Of a stretch of DNA of 64,000 nt, positions 41,068 through 49,536 are shown in pieces. Numbering within the stretch: position 1 is the first letter of the stretch; every line of letters starts with the position of its first letter. The translations under genes were made by a program, and so were the position numbers. The notes below the pieces were generated by a model, which searched no databases, was not told the origin of the DNA, and saw only the letters and a list, made by a program, of their open reading frames with translations. This DNA comes from Hungatella hathewayi (lineage in GTDB: Bacteria; Bacillota; Clostridia; Lachnospirales; Lachnospiraceae), in assembly GCA_025149285.1 (NCBI GenBank), contig CP102274.1, positions 4,800,001-4,864,000 on the forward strand. The letters are read 5' to 3'.

Positions 41068-42908
41068 TGTTCTGCTACCTTTTCTTCCTGTATCTGAAAT
41101 GACTCTACCAGAGGAACCTCCCTCTGGCTTTTTACATCGAACATTCCCTGATCGCTCAGCTTAAGCTCCGGAGACACCAGAAGGGACAGTGTGGAAATGG
41201 ACATAATGACATTATGATTCACATACCCCATTCGCTCAATCTCTTCCCTTACGGCCTTTATCTCTGCCGCCAGCTCCGGAAGGCTCTTATCCGACAGGAT
41301 TCCTCCCACCGGCAGTTCTGCCGCCGCGGTCACTCTGCCGCCGCACGCCGTCACATAGCCGCCCTGCATGTGCACGACCTCATTCTGTGCCAGAACCATG
41401 TCCTCCACCGAATTCCCCAGCACCAGCAGATTATGACTGTCATGCGACCACGTAGTCGCCACGGCTCCTTTTTCCTGAAAGCCATGCTCCACAAATCCCC
41501 AGGAGACATTTCCATTTTTCCCGTATCGCTCGAAAACAGCCGCCAGACACAGTCCCGCCTCCTGCCAGCAGAGAATTCCCTCCCGGACAGGAATTCTTCT
41601 CTGAACATGCTTCGCCCTGGTTCCAAAGGTCTGTATCTGCATCACATTTACCAGTGCTGTCCCGGACAGCGCAGTCCGGTTATCTTTCCAAAAATCAGTA
41701 ATCGGCAGCACAAAGTCCGACGCCAGCGCCAGCCGGCATTTCACGGAACTGTAAAAGTGGTCTGGAAACCTTCTTTTAAGGCCCTGCTCCTGCCTCTTAT
41801 CCGCTTCCCGGTCCATGTTCATTTCCTGGTCCGGCCCATCTGGCATCCTGCTCTGGCATCGCCTTCCATTTTTGAAAACAGCCTCCGGCACAAAGCTTTT
41901 TAAGTCAGGAAGAACTGCGAAATCCGCTATCTTCCCCGGCGCAATGATCCCTCTGTCATCGAGATGCATTCTCCTGGCCGGTGTGAATGTAGCCAAATAA
42001 ACCGCCTTCTCTGCCGGCATCCCTTTCTCCACGGCCAGTCTGACAATCCGGTTCAAATGGCCTTCCATCAGGCGGTCAGGCATCGTGTCATCCGTCACCA
42101 GCGCCACATTTTCGTAAAGCTGATGCCGCTTCACAGCTTCCACCACCTCCTCTTTCAGAGATTTCTCCTGCAGCTCGAGAAACATCCCCATATCCGCCTT
42201 CTCCACCACAGATTCCGCCGTCTGTTCCGTATGATCCGCATCCACGCCCGCTCTGACAAATGCCGCTAAATCTCCGCCGGACAGTCCCGGACAATGTCCT
42301 TCTATCCTGATATTTCTGCCGCATTCCCCGCAGATTTTGAGAAATCGCTTACTCTTCGTATCCTCTTTGGCCGCCAGATCCTTAAAGTTCATCACTTCTC
42401 CCAGACAAACCACACGCTCATCCTGCAGTTGCTTCCGAAGCTCCTCTTCCCCAAGCTCCGCCCCCGAAGTCTCCATCTCCGTTCTGGTAGCAGGCACGCT
42501 GGACGGAATTCCATAAAAAATATCCAGTTCCGTCTCCTGTTCCATAAAGCTTAAGATCCCCTCCAGCCCAAACACATTGGCAATCTCATGAGGATCTGCC
42601 ACTGCCGTAGTGACCCCGAAAGGTATCACTGCCCGCGAAAATTCCTCCGGATACGTCATCGAGCTTTCCACATGCATATGAATATCCACCAGCCCGGGAA
42701 TCACAAACTTTCCAGTCCCATCAAAGACCGACTCTGCTTCCCATTCCCCGCGCCGTGCTCCCCCCCGCAGCTTCGAATCTCCCACAAAATCAGAAACAGG
42801 AGAAACGTCAAAAAACTTTCCTCCTGTCACTGCAATATCCATTCGTTCAAAGCACTGCCTGAAAGTCCGATAAACCCAGGCATTCTCTATCACCAGATCC
42901 ACTTTCAC
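41064..42908 (-). CDS. ade: Adenine deaminase
   Basis: A 614-residue manganese/iron enzyme converting adenine to hypoxanthine. Motifs of the Ade family: VDIHMHVESSM; ADPHEIANVFG; RIEGHCPGLSG; DADHTEQT; VTDDTMPD; and a C-terminal Ade domain with TWSHDSHNLLVLG. An extra charged insert (around QEMNMDREADKRQEQG) separates the barrel from the C-terminal domain. I prefer the GTG at 42908 (MKVDLVIENAWV) with GGAGG ten bases upstream; a TTG 11 codons earlier is the longest reading. It lies 114 bases after the binding-protein gene and overlaps the next deaminase. Confidence 0.93.
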   Translation of the reverse strand: MKVDLVIENAWVYRTFRQCFERMDIAVTGGKFFDVSPVSDFVGDSKLRGGARRGEWEAESVFDGTGKFVIPGLVDIHMHVESSMTYPEEFSRAVIPFGVTTAVADPHEIANVFGLEGILSFMEQETELDIFYGIPSSVPATRTEMETSGAELGEEELRKQLQDERVVCLGEVMNFKDLAAKEDTKSKRFLKICGECGRNIRIEGHCPGLSGGDLAAFVRAGVDADHTEQTAESVVEKADMGMFLELQEKSLKEEVVEAVKRHQLYENVALVTDDTMPDRLMEGHLNRIVRLAVEKGMPAEKAVYLATFTPARRMHLDDRGIIAPGKIADFAVLPDLKSFVPEAVFKNGRRCQSRMPDGPDQEMNMDREADKRQEQGLKRRFPDHFYSSVKCRLALASDFVLPITDFWKDNRTALSGTALVNVMQIQTFGTRAKHVQRRIPVREGILCWQEAGLCLAAVFERYGKNGNVSWGFVEHGFQEKGAVATTWSHDSHNLLVLGNSVEDMVLAQNEVVHMQGGYVTACGGRVTAAAELPVGGILSDKSLPELAAEIKAVREEIERMGYVNHNVIMSISTLSLLVSPELKLSDQGMFDVKSQREVPLVESFQIQEEKVAEQ

Positions 42909-43022
42909 AACCACAACACCTCCGTCATTCCCGTTAGCCAAAGTTCTCCAATTATCCCGTTTTTGCTCCTCACCCCCCTCCGCAAAGTCCGCGCCCCCTT
43001 GCCATCACCCCAAATTTGCAAA

Positions 43023-44081
43023 TCAAGAATTGATAATCCTGTTCCACTGATCAATCCACTCTCCCAGGATCGGATTCACAAACGAATAATCAATCACCTT
43101 CGCGTTCTCCGCCGCATCTCCATACGTCATATTGGCGGATTCTTCCTCTGTAAATGCCACCTGGTTATTTGTAGGCGCCTCATTCAGCGCTTTTCCTGTC
43201 TTTGTCTGAAGCTCCCGGCTCAGTCTGTAATTGATGTACTCATAAGCCAGTTCCTTATTTTTAGAGTTCTTCGTAATGCTGATCGTATTAAAGTTGGCGT
43301 ATGTCACGTCAGGAGTCACGTAGACAAGGGACGGATCCGCCGCCTGAATTGTCGGAACGCCAAAATCACCGACAATCGCAGCCTCTATTTCCCCGGAGGT
43401 AAACATATTAATCAGGTCCGAAGACTTCGCATACGTTTTCACGATATTCGGTTTCAGTTCCTTAAGCGCTTCAAATGCCGCCGCTCCCTGATCGGCTGTC
43501 ACATCCGCCCCCTTGTAATCACTCGCCATATACACCATGGCCGGTCCGAAGGTGGTGGTAATATCCGGAATTGCGATCCGTCCTTCCAGCCTGGCATCCC
43601 AAAGGTCATCGAAACTCTTAATCTCAAATCCCACAGCCTCAGGATTGTACATGATACCGATACTGTTAATGGTATAAGCGACACCCTGTCCCGCTTCCGC
43701 CATCGTCTTCGCAGCGCCGATCAGATACTGGCTGTTTTCAATTTTGCTTAAGTCGATCGGCTCGAATAAGCCTTCCTCGATCCCCTTCGCCGTCATGGCC
43801 TGGGACAGCTCGATCACATCAATAACCGTTTCCGAGTCTGCCGACAATTTTGTATAACGTTCGTTGGTACTGCCTGTCTCCGTCACAATTTTACATCCAA
43901 ACTCATCCTCAAATGGTTGATAGACCTCTTCCTCCGAGATATCCTCGCTGAGTCCGTAAGTAGAGAGAATCAGTTTCTTCGAATTCCCGTCAGAATTTCC
44001 TCCCTCTGCAGAATTGGAGCTTCCGCAGCCCGTCAGCACCAGCGCCGCGCAGAGAGACAATGCCATCATTTTCTTCATCAT
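43023..44081 (-). CDS. PotD-like ABC substrate-binding lipoprotein
   Basis: A 352-residue family 1/PotD-type solute-binding lipoprotein. Lipobox VLTGC with Cys19, then a Ser/Gly/Asn tether and a periplasmic-binding fold with KLILSTYGLSEDISEE and AYTINSIGIMYNPEAVG. GAGGT is found before the first of two ATGs. Although PotD proteins bind polyamines, the operon context (two deaminases acting on purine-like rings) argues for a nitrogenous heterocycle or adenine-containing ligand. This is inference. Confidence 0.88.
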   Translation of the reverse strand: MMKKMMALSLCAALVLTGCGSSNSAEGGNSDGNSKKLILSTYGLSEDISEEEVYQPFEDEFGCKIVTETGSTNERYTKLSADSETVIDVIELSQAMTAKGIEEGLFEPIDLSKIENSQYLIGAAKTMAEAGQGVAYTINSIGIMYNPEAVGFEIKSFDDLWDARLEGRIAIPDITTTFGPAMVYMASDYKGADVTADQGAAAFEALKELKPNIVKTYAKSSDLINMFTSGEIEAAIVGDFGVPTIQAADPSLVYVTPDVTYANFNTISITKNSKNKELAYEYINYRLSRELQTKTGKALNEAPTNNQVAFTEEESANMTYGDAAENAKVIDYSFVNPILGEWIDQWNRIINS

Positions 44082-44119
44082 AATCGTACCTCACCTTTCA
44101 AAAATTTATATGTCTTCCG

Positions 44120-45169
44120 TTACCTGTCCATTAAAATCAGTTTCTCCTCCGGCAGATACAGGCGAATCGTCTGCCCTTCTTCATACGATTCATCCGCGTT
44201 CCTGTTCACCAGGAATTTTCCTGCTTCGGTATGAACCTCATACTGATAGCTCTTTCCAAGAAACGTACGCACGCCTACCGTCCCGGTCAGCACATTTCCG
44301 GTCCGGCCTTCAAAGTCCACCAGAATATCTTCCGGCCGGATCGTTCCGGTAACTGTTTCTTCCGACGGAACCACACCGTCCGCCGTCTTTACGGTAAACG
44401 CTTCCCCGCTGTCTGTCCGGTAAACGTCCCCGCCTTTGTGGAGCGTAAGAAAGTTTTCAAATCCAATAAATCTCGCCACAAACTCCGTCTTCGGCCTGCT
44501 GTAAATATGCTCCGGAGTGTCATACTGTTCGATCACACCGCGGTTCATTACCGCCACCTTGTCAGAGATGGAAAAACACTCCTCCTGATCATGGGTGACA
44601 AACAGCGTGGTGATTCCCAACTGCTTCTGAATCCGTTTGATCTCCATTCTCATGTTAATCCGCAGCTTGGCATCCAGATTACTGAGCGGCTCATCGAGCA
44701 GCAGCAGCTTCGGCTCGATCACCAGAGCCCTTGCAAGTGCGACTCTCTGCCGCTGTCCGCCGGACATCTGCTGGGGAAAACGGTCTGCAAATTCCGTGAG
44801 GCCGCATACCTCCAGGATGTCCTTCACCTTTCTGTCCATCTCCGCCTTGTCCAGCTTCCTGATCTTTAAGCCGAACGCCACATTGTCATAGACTGACAGA
44901 TGGGGAAACAGCGCATAACTCTGAAATACGATACCGAAATTTCTTTTATGCACCGGCACCTTTGTTAAATCCGCTCCATCCAGTGAAAAAATGCCGCTCT
45001 GGGGTTCGATGAAGCCGGCCACCACCCGAAGTGTCGTAGTCTTACCGCATCCGCTGGGCCCTAAGAGAGAGACCAGTTCGCCTTCCTCCACCTCCAGGTT
45101 CAGTCCTTTTAGGACCTGCTTTTTCTTATCATAACAGACATCAATATCCTTAAGTGTCATAAATGCCAT
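44120..45169 (-). CDS. PotA-like ABC transporter ATP-binding protein
   Basis: A 349-residue ABC ATPase: Walker A GPSGCGKTT, Q-loop FQSYALFPH, signature MSGGQRQRVALARAL, Walker B LLLLDEPLSNLD and H-loop VTHDQEE. The C-terminal third is a TOBE regulatory domain. AAGGAGG lies nine bases before the ATG. It energises the two permeases encoded just upstream; unlike the sugar importers in this window this transporter has its own ATPase. Confidence 0.95.
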   Translation of the reverse strand: MAFMTLKDIDVCYDKKKQVLKGLNLEVEEGELVSLLGPSGCGKTTTLRVVAGFIEPQSGIFSLDGADLTKVPVHKRNFGIVFQSYALFPHLSVYDNVAFGLKIRKLDKAEMDRKVKDILEVCGLTEFADRFPQQMSGGQRQRVALARALVIEPKLLLLDEPLSNLDAKLRINMRMEIKRIQKQLGITTLFVTHDQEECFSISDKVAVMNRGVIEQYDTPEHIYSRPKTEFVARFIGFENFLTLHKGGDVYRTDSGEAFTVKTADGVVPSEETVTGTIRPEDILVDFEGRTGNVLTGTVGVRTFLGKSYQYEVHTEAGKFLVNRNADESYEEGQTIRLYLPEEKLILMDR

Positions 45170-45193
45170 CGTCTTTTCCTCCTTAACTGGCGA

Positions 45194-45976
45194 CTATTTT
45201 GTCAATGCGGCGATTCCCAGCGTCTTATCTACAATTACCATAATCATGACTGTGGCTGCCATTAAGAGCACGGATACCGCTGATACAGTCGGATCATAAT
45301 TATATTCGATGTAATTCATCAGAGTCGCCGGAAACGTGGAGACTCCCGGACCGGAAAGAAACATGGATACCGGTATATTGTTAAAGGAATTGATAAAGGC
45401 AAGCATGAAAGCGGCCGAAATTCCCGATGTGATATTCGGAAGCACCACTTTAAAAAATGCGGAAATTTTGCCGCACCCCAGGCTCCATGCCGCTTCCTCC
45501 ACCGAGAAATCAAACTGGTCCAGACTCGACCCCACCACACGGATAACGTATGGAAGCGTCACCATAAAATGTCCTGCCAGAAGCCCGGCATACACCGGAA
45601 TCCTCAAGGACAGCACGAGAAACTGGTAAAGCACAAAGCCGATTACAATTCCCGGAACAATGGTAGGAGACAGGAACACCGACTTTAAGATCCCTTTTCC
45701 CTTCATGCCGGATCTTGCCAGTGCATAGGCCGCCGGAATCCCCACAAGAAGAGCGATGAAGGTAGCCAGAAATGCAATTTCCAGGCTCGTTAAAAATGAT
45801 TTCCGGAAAGATTTTAAGGAAAAAACATTCAGAAACCATTTCATGGAAAATGATTCAATGGGAAAGGTGATGGCATTACCTCCGCCAAACGCCGTCACGG
45901 TAATGATGATGAGCGGTATGATCAGAAATGCAAAGACCAGTCCCGCAAAAATCGTGAGCAGTTTATTTTTACGCAT
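45194..45976 (-). CDS. PotC-like ABC transporter permease
   Basis: A 260-residue permease with six helices and an EAA-type loop EEAAWSLGCGKISAF. The ATG at 45976 (MRKNKLLTIFAG) has GGAGGAAGCC immediately upstream and overlaps the end of the partner permease by eight bases; an earlier in-frame start has no support. It forms the channel with the PotB-like protein. Confidence 0.92.
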   Translation of the reverse strand: MRKNKLLTIFAGLVFAFLIIPLIIITVTAFGGGNAITFPIESFSMKWFLNVFSLKSFRKSFLTSLEIAFLATFIALLVGIPAAYALARSGMKGKGILKSVFLSPTIVPGIVIGFVLYQFLVLSLRIPVYAGLLAGHFMVTLPYVIRVVGSSLDQFDFSVEEAAWSLGCGKISAFFKVVLPNITSGISAAFMLAFINSFNNIPVSMFLSGPGVSTFPATLMNYIEYNYDPTVSAVSVLLMAATVMIMVIVDKTLGIAALTK

Positions 45977-46802
45977 GGCTTCCTCCTCTTCTGTCCAGCC
46001 TGTTGGCCAGAGCGTTAAATCCTTTGATGACAATCAACGTCACAATAATCATAATCAGGGATATCACCGCCGCTCCATCCCAGTCCCCCACCGTCATGGC
46101 ACGCTGGTAAATGAAGGTCGACAGCACCATATTCTTATTGCCGCCCAGCAGCTGCGGCGTGGTGTAGGCTGTCAGCGTTCCGGTAAACACGAGTATACCG
46201 CCTACAATAATTCCCGGAAGGCTCATGGGGAAAACAACCTTCAGAAACGCGGTAAACCGGTTGGCGCCCAGGCTCTGAGCGGCCTCCATCATATCATCCC
46301 CGATATTTTCCATGACGCCGGCCACCGTCACAATCATCAGAGGAAGGAATAAGTAAACAGAACCGATGATAATGGCAAAATCGGTGTATAATAGTTTCAC
46401 CGGCTTATCTGCAAATCCCGCGGCCATAAGAAACCGGTTTATAATCCCGTTGCTTCCCAGGATATTGATCCATGCAAAGCTGCGGATGACAGAATTCGTC
46501 ATCATCGGGAAAATGGAAACTGCCAGAAGGATTCCCCGCCATTTCCTGCCGCACCGGCTGATAAAATACGCGGTCGGAACACCTGCCGCCATACAGGCCG
46601 CCGTCGTAATTACCGCCACCTTCACGGTCCTTGCGAATATCTTCAGATAATACTCGTCCCGGAAAAAGTCCACGTAAGAGTTGAACGGATACTCGCCGGC
46701 AAAGAGCGTGGGGACCAGAACCCTCAAAAGCGGAAGAAACAGACACACCGCCAGGATGACAAGTCCGGGCACCACCATAACAAATGCACTACTTTTCTTC
46801 AT
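45969..46802 (-). CDS. PotB-like ABC transporter permease
   Basis: A 277-residue inner-membrane protein with six helices and the loop MEAAQSLGANRFTAF that couples to the ATPase. GGAGAGG lies before the ATG. It is the first gene of a six-gene operon: permease, permease, ATPase, binding protein, adenine deaminase, second deaminase. A strong promoter lies 54 bases upstream, and a LysR gene is divergent. Confidence 0.92.
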   Translation of the reverse strand: MKKSSAFVMVVPGLVILAVCLFLPLLRVLVPTLFAGEYPFNSYVDFFRDEYYLKIFARTVKVAVITTAACMAAGVPTAYFISRCGRKWRGILLAVSIFPMMTNSVIRSFAWINILGSNGIINRFLMAAGFADKPVKLLYTDFAIIIGSVYLFLPLMIVTVAGVMENIGDDMMEAAQSLGANRFTAFLKVVFPMSLPGIIVGGILVFTGTLTAYTTPQLLGGNKNMVLSTFIYQRAMTVGDWDGAAVISLIMIIVTLIVIKGFNALANRLDRRGGSHA

Positions 46803-46855
46803 CTCTACCTCTCCAATTTATTTATTAGTTTAGTTAATCCAACGATGTACATTTA

Positions 46856-46884
46856 TTATAAAATGTGATATACTGTACGTCAAA
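46856..46884 (-). promoter_or_regulatory. Sigma-A promoter of the Pot-type importer/deaminase operon
   Basis: Minus strand: -35 TTGACG (46879-46884), 17-base spacer, -10 TATAAT (46856-46861). It lies in the 162-base region shared with the divergent LysR gene, so LysR binding here would be expected to control it. Confidence 0.75.
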
Positions 46885-46964
46885 TACATATAATCTATAA
46901 TTTTTATGCAGTAAAGCTATAATCCCTCATTGATCCATTGTCTTTCACCCAGGAGGAGACCGCC

Positions 46965-47930
46965 ATGGAATTAAAAGAAGCCCGCTATATTCTAGCCATC
47001 GCCCGCCACAAGAGCATCAGCAAGGCGGCCGAAGCCCTGTTCATCTCCCAGCCATCGTTAAGCAAATACTTGAAAAATTTAGAGCAGCAGCTTGGAACCC
47101 GGTTATTCGACCGGATCGGCAACGGTTATTTTCCCACCTATGTAGGTGAGCGCTATCTCCACTATGCGGAAAAAATCGTGGAGTACGGCCTGGAATGGGA
47201 TACAGAGCTTGATGATATTATGCACCAGAACCACGGGCGTTTAAACATTGCAATTCCAATCATGCTGGGCAACAGCATCATCGGCCCGACTCTGCCCCGT
47301 TTTCACAAGCAGTATCCCCACGTAACCGTAAATATGATGGAGGCAGTCAACTTTGTAGCAGAACATACCCTGACCGATCATACCGTGGATTTAACCTTCT
47401 ATAATGTTCATGAATTCCCCAGGGATTTGGATTATCAGATCATTGGAAAAGAAGAGATTGTACTGGTGCTCTCCGCCTCCTCTCCCGCGGCTCATAAAGC
47501 AGTGGATAAAGAAGGCTTCCGATACCCGTGGCTCGATCTGCGTCTGCTGAAAGAGGAGGACTTTATCCTGCTTTACCCGGACCAGAATACCGGCGGAATA
47601 GCCCTGAAGCTCTTTTCCGAGTACTGTATGGCCCCCCACGTCCTGATGTATACAAGGAACAGCGAAATGTCTATCCGCCTGGCCATGGAAGGCGTGGGGG
47701 CGGCTTTTGCACCCGAGAGCTATTACCATTATATAAAAAGACAGGAAAGCTCCTCCCCTGCAGTCCGTTCCTCCGCCTGCTTTTCCATAGGAGCTGAAAA
47801 AATCGAAAACACGCTGATCGCCGCTTACCAGAAAAACCGGTATCTGCCGCAATATGCGCGGGCATACTTAGATATGATTAAGGAATACTGTTTATATATG
47901 GATCGGAAGAAGATACAGGGGGAAGATTAG
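46965..47930 (+). CDS. LysR-family transcriptional regulator
   Basis: A 321-residue LysR protein. The N-terminal winged helix-turn-helix reads KEARYILAIARHKSISKAAE and ALFISQPSLSKYLKNLE; the rest is the two-lobed effector domain, with an extended C-terminus. I start at the ATG at 46965, with AGGAGG eight bases upstream. It is divergent from the Pot-type importer and deaminase operon and probably senses the imported compound or a purine product. Confidence 0.93.
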   Translation: MELKEARYILAIARHKSISKAAEALFISQPSLSKYLKNLEQQLGTRLFDRIGNGYFPTYVGERYLHYAEKIVEYGLEWDTELDDIMHQNHGRLNIAIPIMLGNSIIGPTLPRFHKQYPHVTVNMMEAVNFVAEHTLTDHTVDLTFYNVHEFPRDLDYQIIGKEEIVLVLSASSPAAHKAVDKEGFRYPWLDLRLLKEEDFILLYPDQNTGGIALKLFSEYCMAPHVLMYTRNSEMSIRLAMEGVGAAFAPESYYHYIKRQESSSPAVRSSACFSIGAEKIENTLIAAYQKNRYLPQYARAYLDMIKEYCLYMDRKKIQGED

Positions 47931-47957
47931 GAAATTACGGATATAAAAAGAGAACAC

Positions 47958-48017
47958 ATTGAAAGACAGCTAATTGAAAGGCAGTTATTTCAAAGACAGC
48001 TATTTCAAAGGCAATGC
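47958..48017. repeat. Four degenerate 15-bp tandem repeats after the LysR gene
   Basis: ATTGAAAGACAGCTA, ATTGAAAGGCAGTTA, TTTCAAAGACAGCTA and TTTCAAAGGCAATGC run head to tail, 28 bases after the LysR stop. They are not in a supported reading frame. They may have no function beyond slippage. Confidence 0.75.
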
Positions 48018-48137
48018 TTTTAGATACAATAAGCTTACATTCAGCTATGAATAACGTCGGAAAATGTCGAATATTTATCTGCATGGAATATTAGCCCGTT
48101 ATTGTTTTTACTTTGTTTTTACGTTAAAATAACTTTA

Positions 48138-48143
48138 TATAAT
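48138..48143 (+). promoter_or_regulatory. Likely -10 of the small toxin mRNA
   Basis: TATAAT preceded by a poor -35 (TTGTTT at a 19-base spacing, or GTTTTT at 17). The transcript would start near 48150 and give a 5-prime leader of about 60 bases before the toxin ATG. Confidence 0.45.
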
Positions 48144-48175
48144 TGTGCAGCGGTCAAGAGGGTAGTCTGATGGTT

Positions 48176-48200
48176 TCCTCCGGAAATTTACAAAGGAGGA
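48176..48200 (+). promoter_or_regulatory. Hairpin sequestering the toxin ribosome binding site
   Basis: TCCTCC (48176-48181) is the exact complement of GGAGGA (48195-48200), the Shine-Dalgarno of the toxin ORF, with a 13-base loop. Folding would hide the ribosome binding site. Such self-inhibition in the full-length mRNA is common in type I toxin systems. Confidence 0.6.
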
Positions 48201-48208
48201 TATGTGGT

Positions 48209-48292
48209 ATGAATACACTGGAAGTGTTGACGCTGGTGCTGGTTATCTTTACAGTACTGGCCTACCTTGATAATCATCAGAAAAGAAAATAG
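48209..48292 (+). CDS. Small membrane peptide, candidate type I toxin
   Basis: A 27-residue peptide beginning MNTLEVLTLVLV, with one hydrophobic segment to about residue 20, then an acidic/polar turn and the basic tail HQKRK. This is the layout of TxpA/BsrG-like and holin-like type I toxins of Firmicutes (N-terminal E-x-L-x-L motif, one helix, Lys/Arg end). The ribosome binding site AAAGGAGGA is very strong, eight bases from the ATG. The stop codon merges with a hairpin, and an antisense promoter faces the gene from downstream. An alternative ATG seven bases upstream is in another frame and lacks such features. Confidence 0.7.
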   Translation: MNTLEVLTLVLVIFTVLAYLDNHQKRK

Positions 48293-48391
48293 CTATCCTC
48301 TACTCGCAATAGAGGATAGCTCGTAACTATAAATTACTCAGTTATCCGAAGTCTTAATCATCAGACCGAAACAAATCTTTTGATTACTTCT
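48283..48391 (-). ncRNA. Putative antisense RNA antitoxin
   Basis: A promoter at 48398-48426 reads leftward; the RNA would start near 48391, run through the region downstream of the toxin ORF, and end at the AGCTATCCTCTA hairpin followed by ATTTTCTTTTC at about 48283. It would be about 110 bases long and complementary to the 3-prime end of the toxin mRNA, the arrangement of TxpA-RatA type modules. No direct evidence of transcription is available. Confidence 0.6.
48291..48321. terminator. 12-bp hairpin at the toxin stop; terminator of the antisense RNA
   Basis: AGCTATCCTCTA (48291-48302) and TAGAGGATAGCT (48310-48321) are exact complements around a seven-base loop. On the minus strand a T-rich run (ATTTTCTTTTC) follows, fitting termination of the antisense RNA. 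On the plus strand no T run follows, so toxin transcription should pass through. Confidence 0.75.
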
Positions 48392-48397
48392 AAGTAC

Positions 48398-48426
48398 ATT
48401 ATACCCAAGGTACTTGTATTTTACAA
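48398..48426 (-). promoter_or_regulatory. Antisense promoter opposite the toxin 3-prime region
   Basis: Minus strand: -35 TTGTAA (48421-48426), 17-base spacer, -10 TATAAT (48398-48403). The near-consensus -10 and exact spacing support strong constitutive transcription of the antitoxin RNA. Confidence 0.65.
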
Positions 48427-48436
48427 GTACCTTTTT
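48407..48436 (+). terminator. Terminator of the toxin mRNA
   Basis: AAGGTACTTGTA (48407-48418) and TACAAGTACCTT (48422-48433) pair perfectly around TTT and are followed by more Ts. The stem overlaps the antisense promoter spacer and -35, so the two transcripts overlap by about 110 bases. Confidence 0.75.
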
Positions 48437-48588
48437 GGATTATATCATAATTTCTGGTAAACAGACCACATCACACCGCCGCCGTCCTCACTTAAGCTGG
48501 AATCTCTCCAAGTTTCCTGTTTTCGCATCAGGAATCCTGTGGTATGATAAATGAAACGTAATATATAGAAAGCAATAGGAGGCCAACT

Positions 48589-49506
48589 ATGAAGGAAATA
48601 CAAAGCACTGCCATCATTGGCATGGGAGCACTCGGCTTACTGTACGGGAATCAGATTGTATCCAGGCTGGGTTCCTCCGGCCTGCGCTTCATTGCAGACA
48701 GGAAACGTATTCAGAAGTACCATTCCATGGAATTCACCGTGAACGGGGAGCACCGCACCTTTCCAATGGAAGACTGTGAAACCGCAGCTCCTGCCGATTT
48801 TGTGATCGTAGCGGTCAAATACAACGCGCTCCCCGAGGCCTTAAACACCATGAAGAACTGTGTCGGACCGGATACCACCATAATCTCCGTTATGAACGGC
48901 ATCAGCAGCGAACAGATGATCGGGGAACGCTATGGCCGTGAAAAAGTACTGTACTCCATCGCCCAGGGCATGGACGCCATGAAATTCGGGTCTTCCCTGA
49001 CCTACACACAGGCAGGAGAGCTGAGGGTTGGCGCTCTGTCACCGGAACAGAACAACCGTCTGGAAGCCATGACCGCCTTCTTCGACCGGGCCGGGATTGC
49101 CTACACCGTTGAAGATGACATTCTGCACCGCCTGTGGGGCAAATTCATGCTGAATGTCGGTGTAAACCAGACCTGTATGGCGTATGAGACCACCTATTCC
49201 GGCACACTGGTTCCCGGAGAAGCTCACGACACCATGATTGGCGCCATGCGCGAGGTCATCAGGCTGGCCCGTGCGGAACACGTCAACTTAACCGAGCAGG
49301 ATTTAGACAGCTACATCGACCTGCTGAAGACGCTGTCACCGGACGGTATGCCGTCTATGAGACAGGACAGCCTGTCACACCGGCCGTCAGAAGTTGAGAT
49401 GTTTTCCGGAACCGTCAGAGAGATGGCCAAAAAACACGGACTTGCCACACCTGTAAATGACCGCCTGTATAAGCGGATCAGGGAGATGGAGTCACAGTAC
49501 ACTTAA
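48589..49506 (+). CDS. Ketopantoate reductase-family oxidoreductase (ApbA/PanE type)
   Basis: A 305-residue NADP-dependent dehydrogenase of the ApbA/PanE family. The N-terminal Rossmann motif is TAIIGMGALGLLYGNQI; the C-terminal helical domain has GKFMLNVGVNQTCMAY and PSMRQDSLSHRPSEVE, where a Lys and Asn/Glu line the active site. AGGAGG lies six bases before the ATG. No panB, panC or panD genes lie nearby, so ketopantoate is only one possible substrate; many relatives reduce other 2-keto acids. It is a single gene between the type I toxin locus and the convergent aldo/keto reductase gene. Confidence 0.88.
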   Translation: MKEIQSTAIIGMGALGLLYGNQIVSRLGSSGLRFIADRKRIQKYHSMEFTVNGEHRTFPMEDCETAAPADFVIVAVKYNALPEALNTMKNCVGPDTTIISVMNGISSEQMIGERYGREKVLYSIAQGMDAMKFGSSLTYTQAGELRVGALSPEQNNRLEAMTAFFDRAGIAYTVEDDILHRLWGKFMLNVGVNQTCMAYETTYSGTLVPGEAHDTMIGAMREVIRLARAEHVNLTEQDLDSYIDLLKTLSPDGMPSMRQDSLSHRPSEVEMFSGTVREMAKKHGLATPVNDRLYKRIREMESQYT

Positions 49507-49536
49507 TACGTTCCCGCAGGCGAAAGCAGACGAAAA

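Noticed and set aside
42588..43751. Long plus-strand frame of 387 codons
   Set aside because: It lies opposite the adenine deaminase and PotD-like genes, which have clear family motifs and ribosome binding sites; the plus frame has a composition typical of antisense by-products.
43023..44081. Naming the PotD-like importer a spermidine/putrescine transporter
   Set aside because: Operon context with two purine-type deaminases does not support polyamines, and the family binds many ligands.
48202..48270. Alternative small frame starting at the ATG seven bases before the toxin start
   Set aside because: Its spacing to GGAGGA is too short and the peptide lacks a membrane helix; the frame at 48209 fits toxin families much better.
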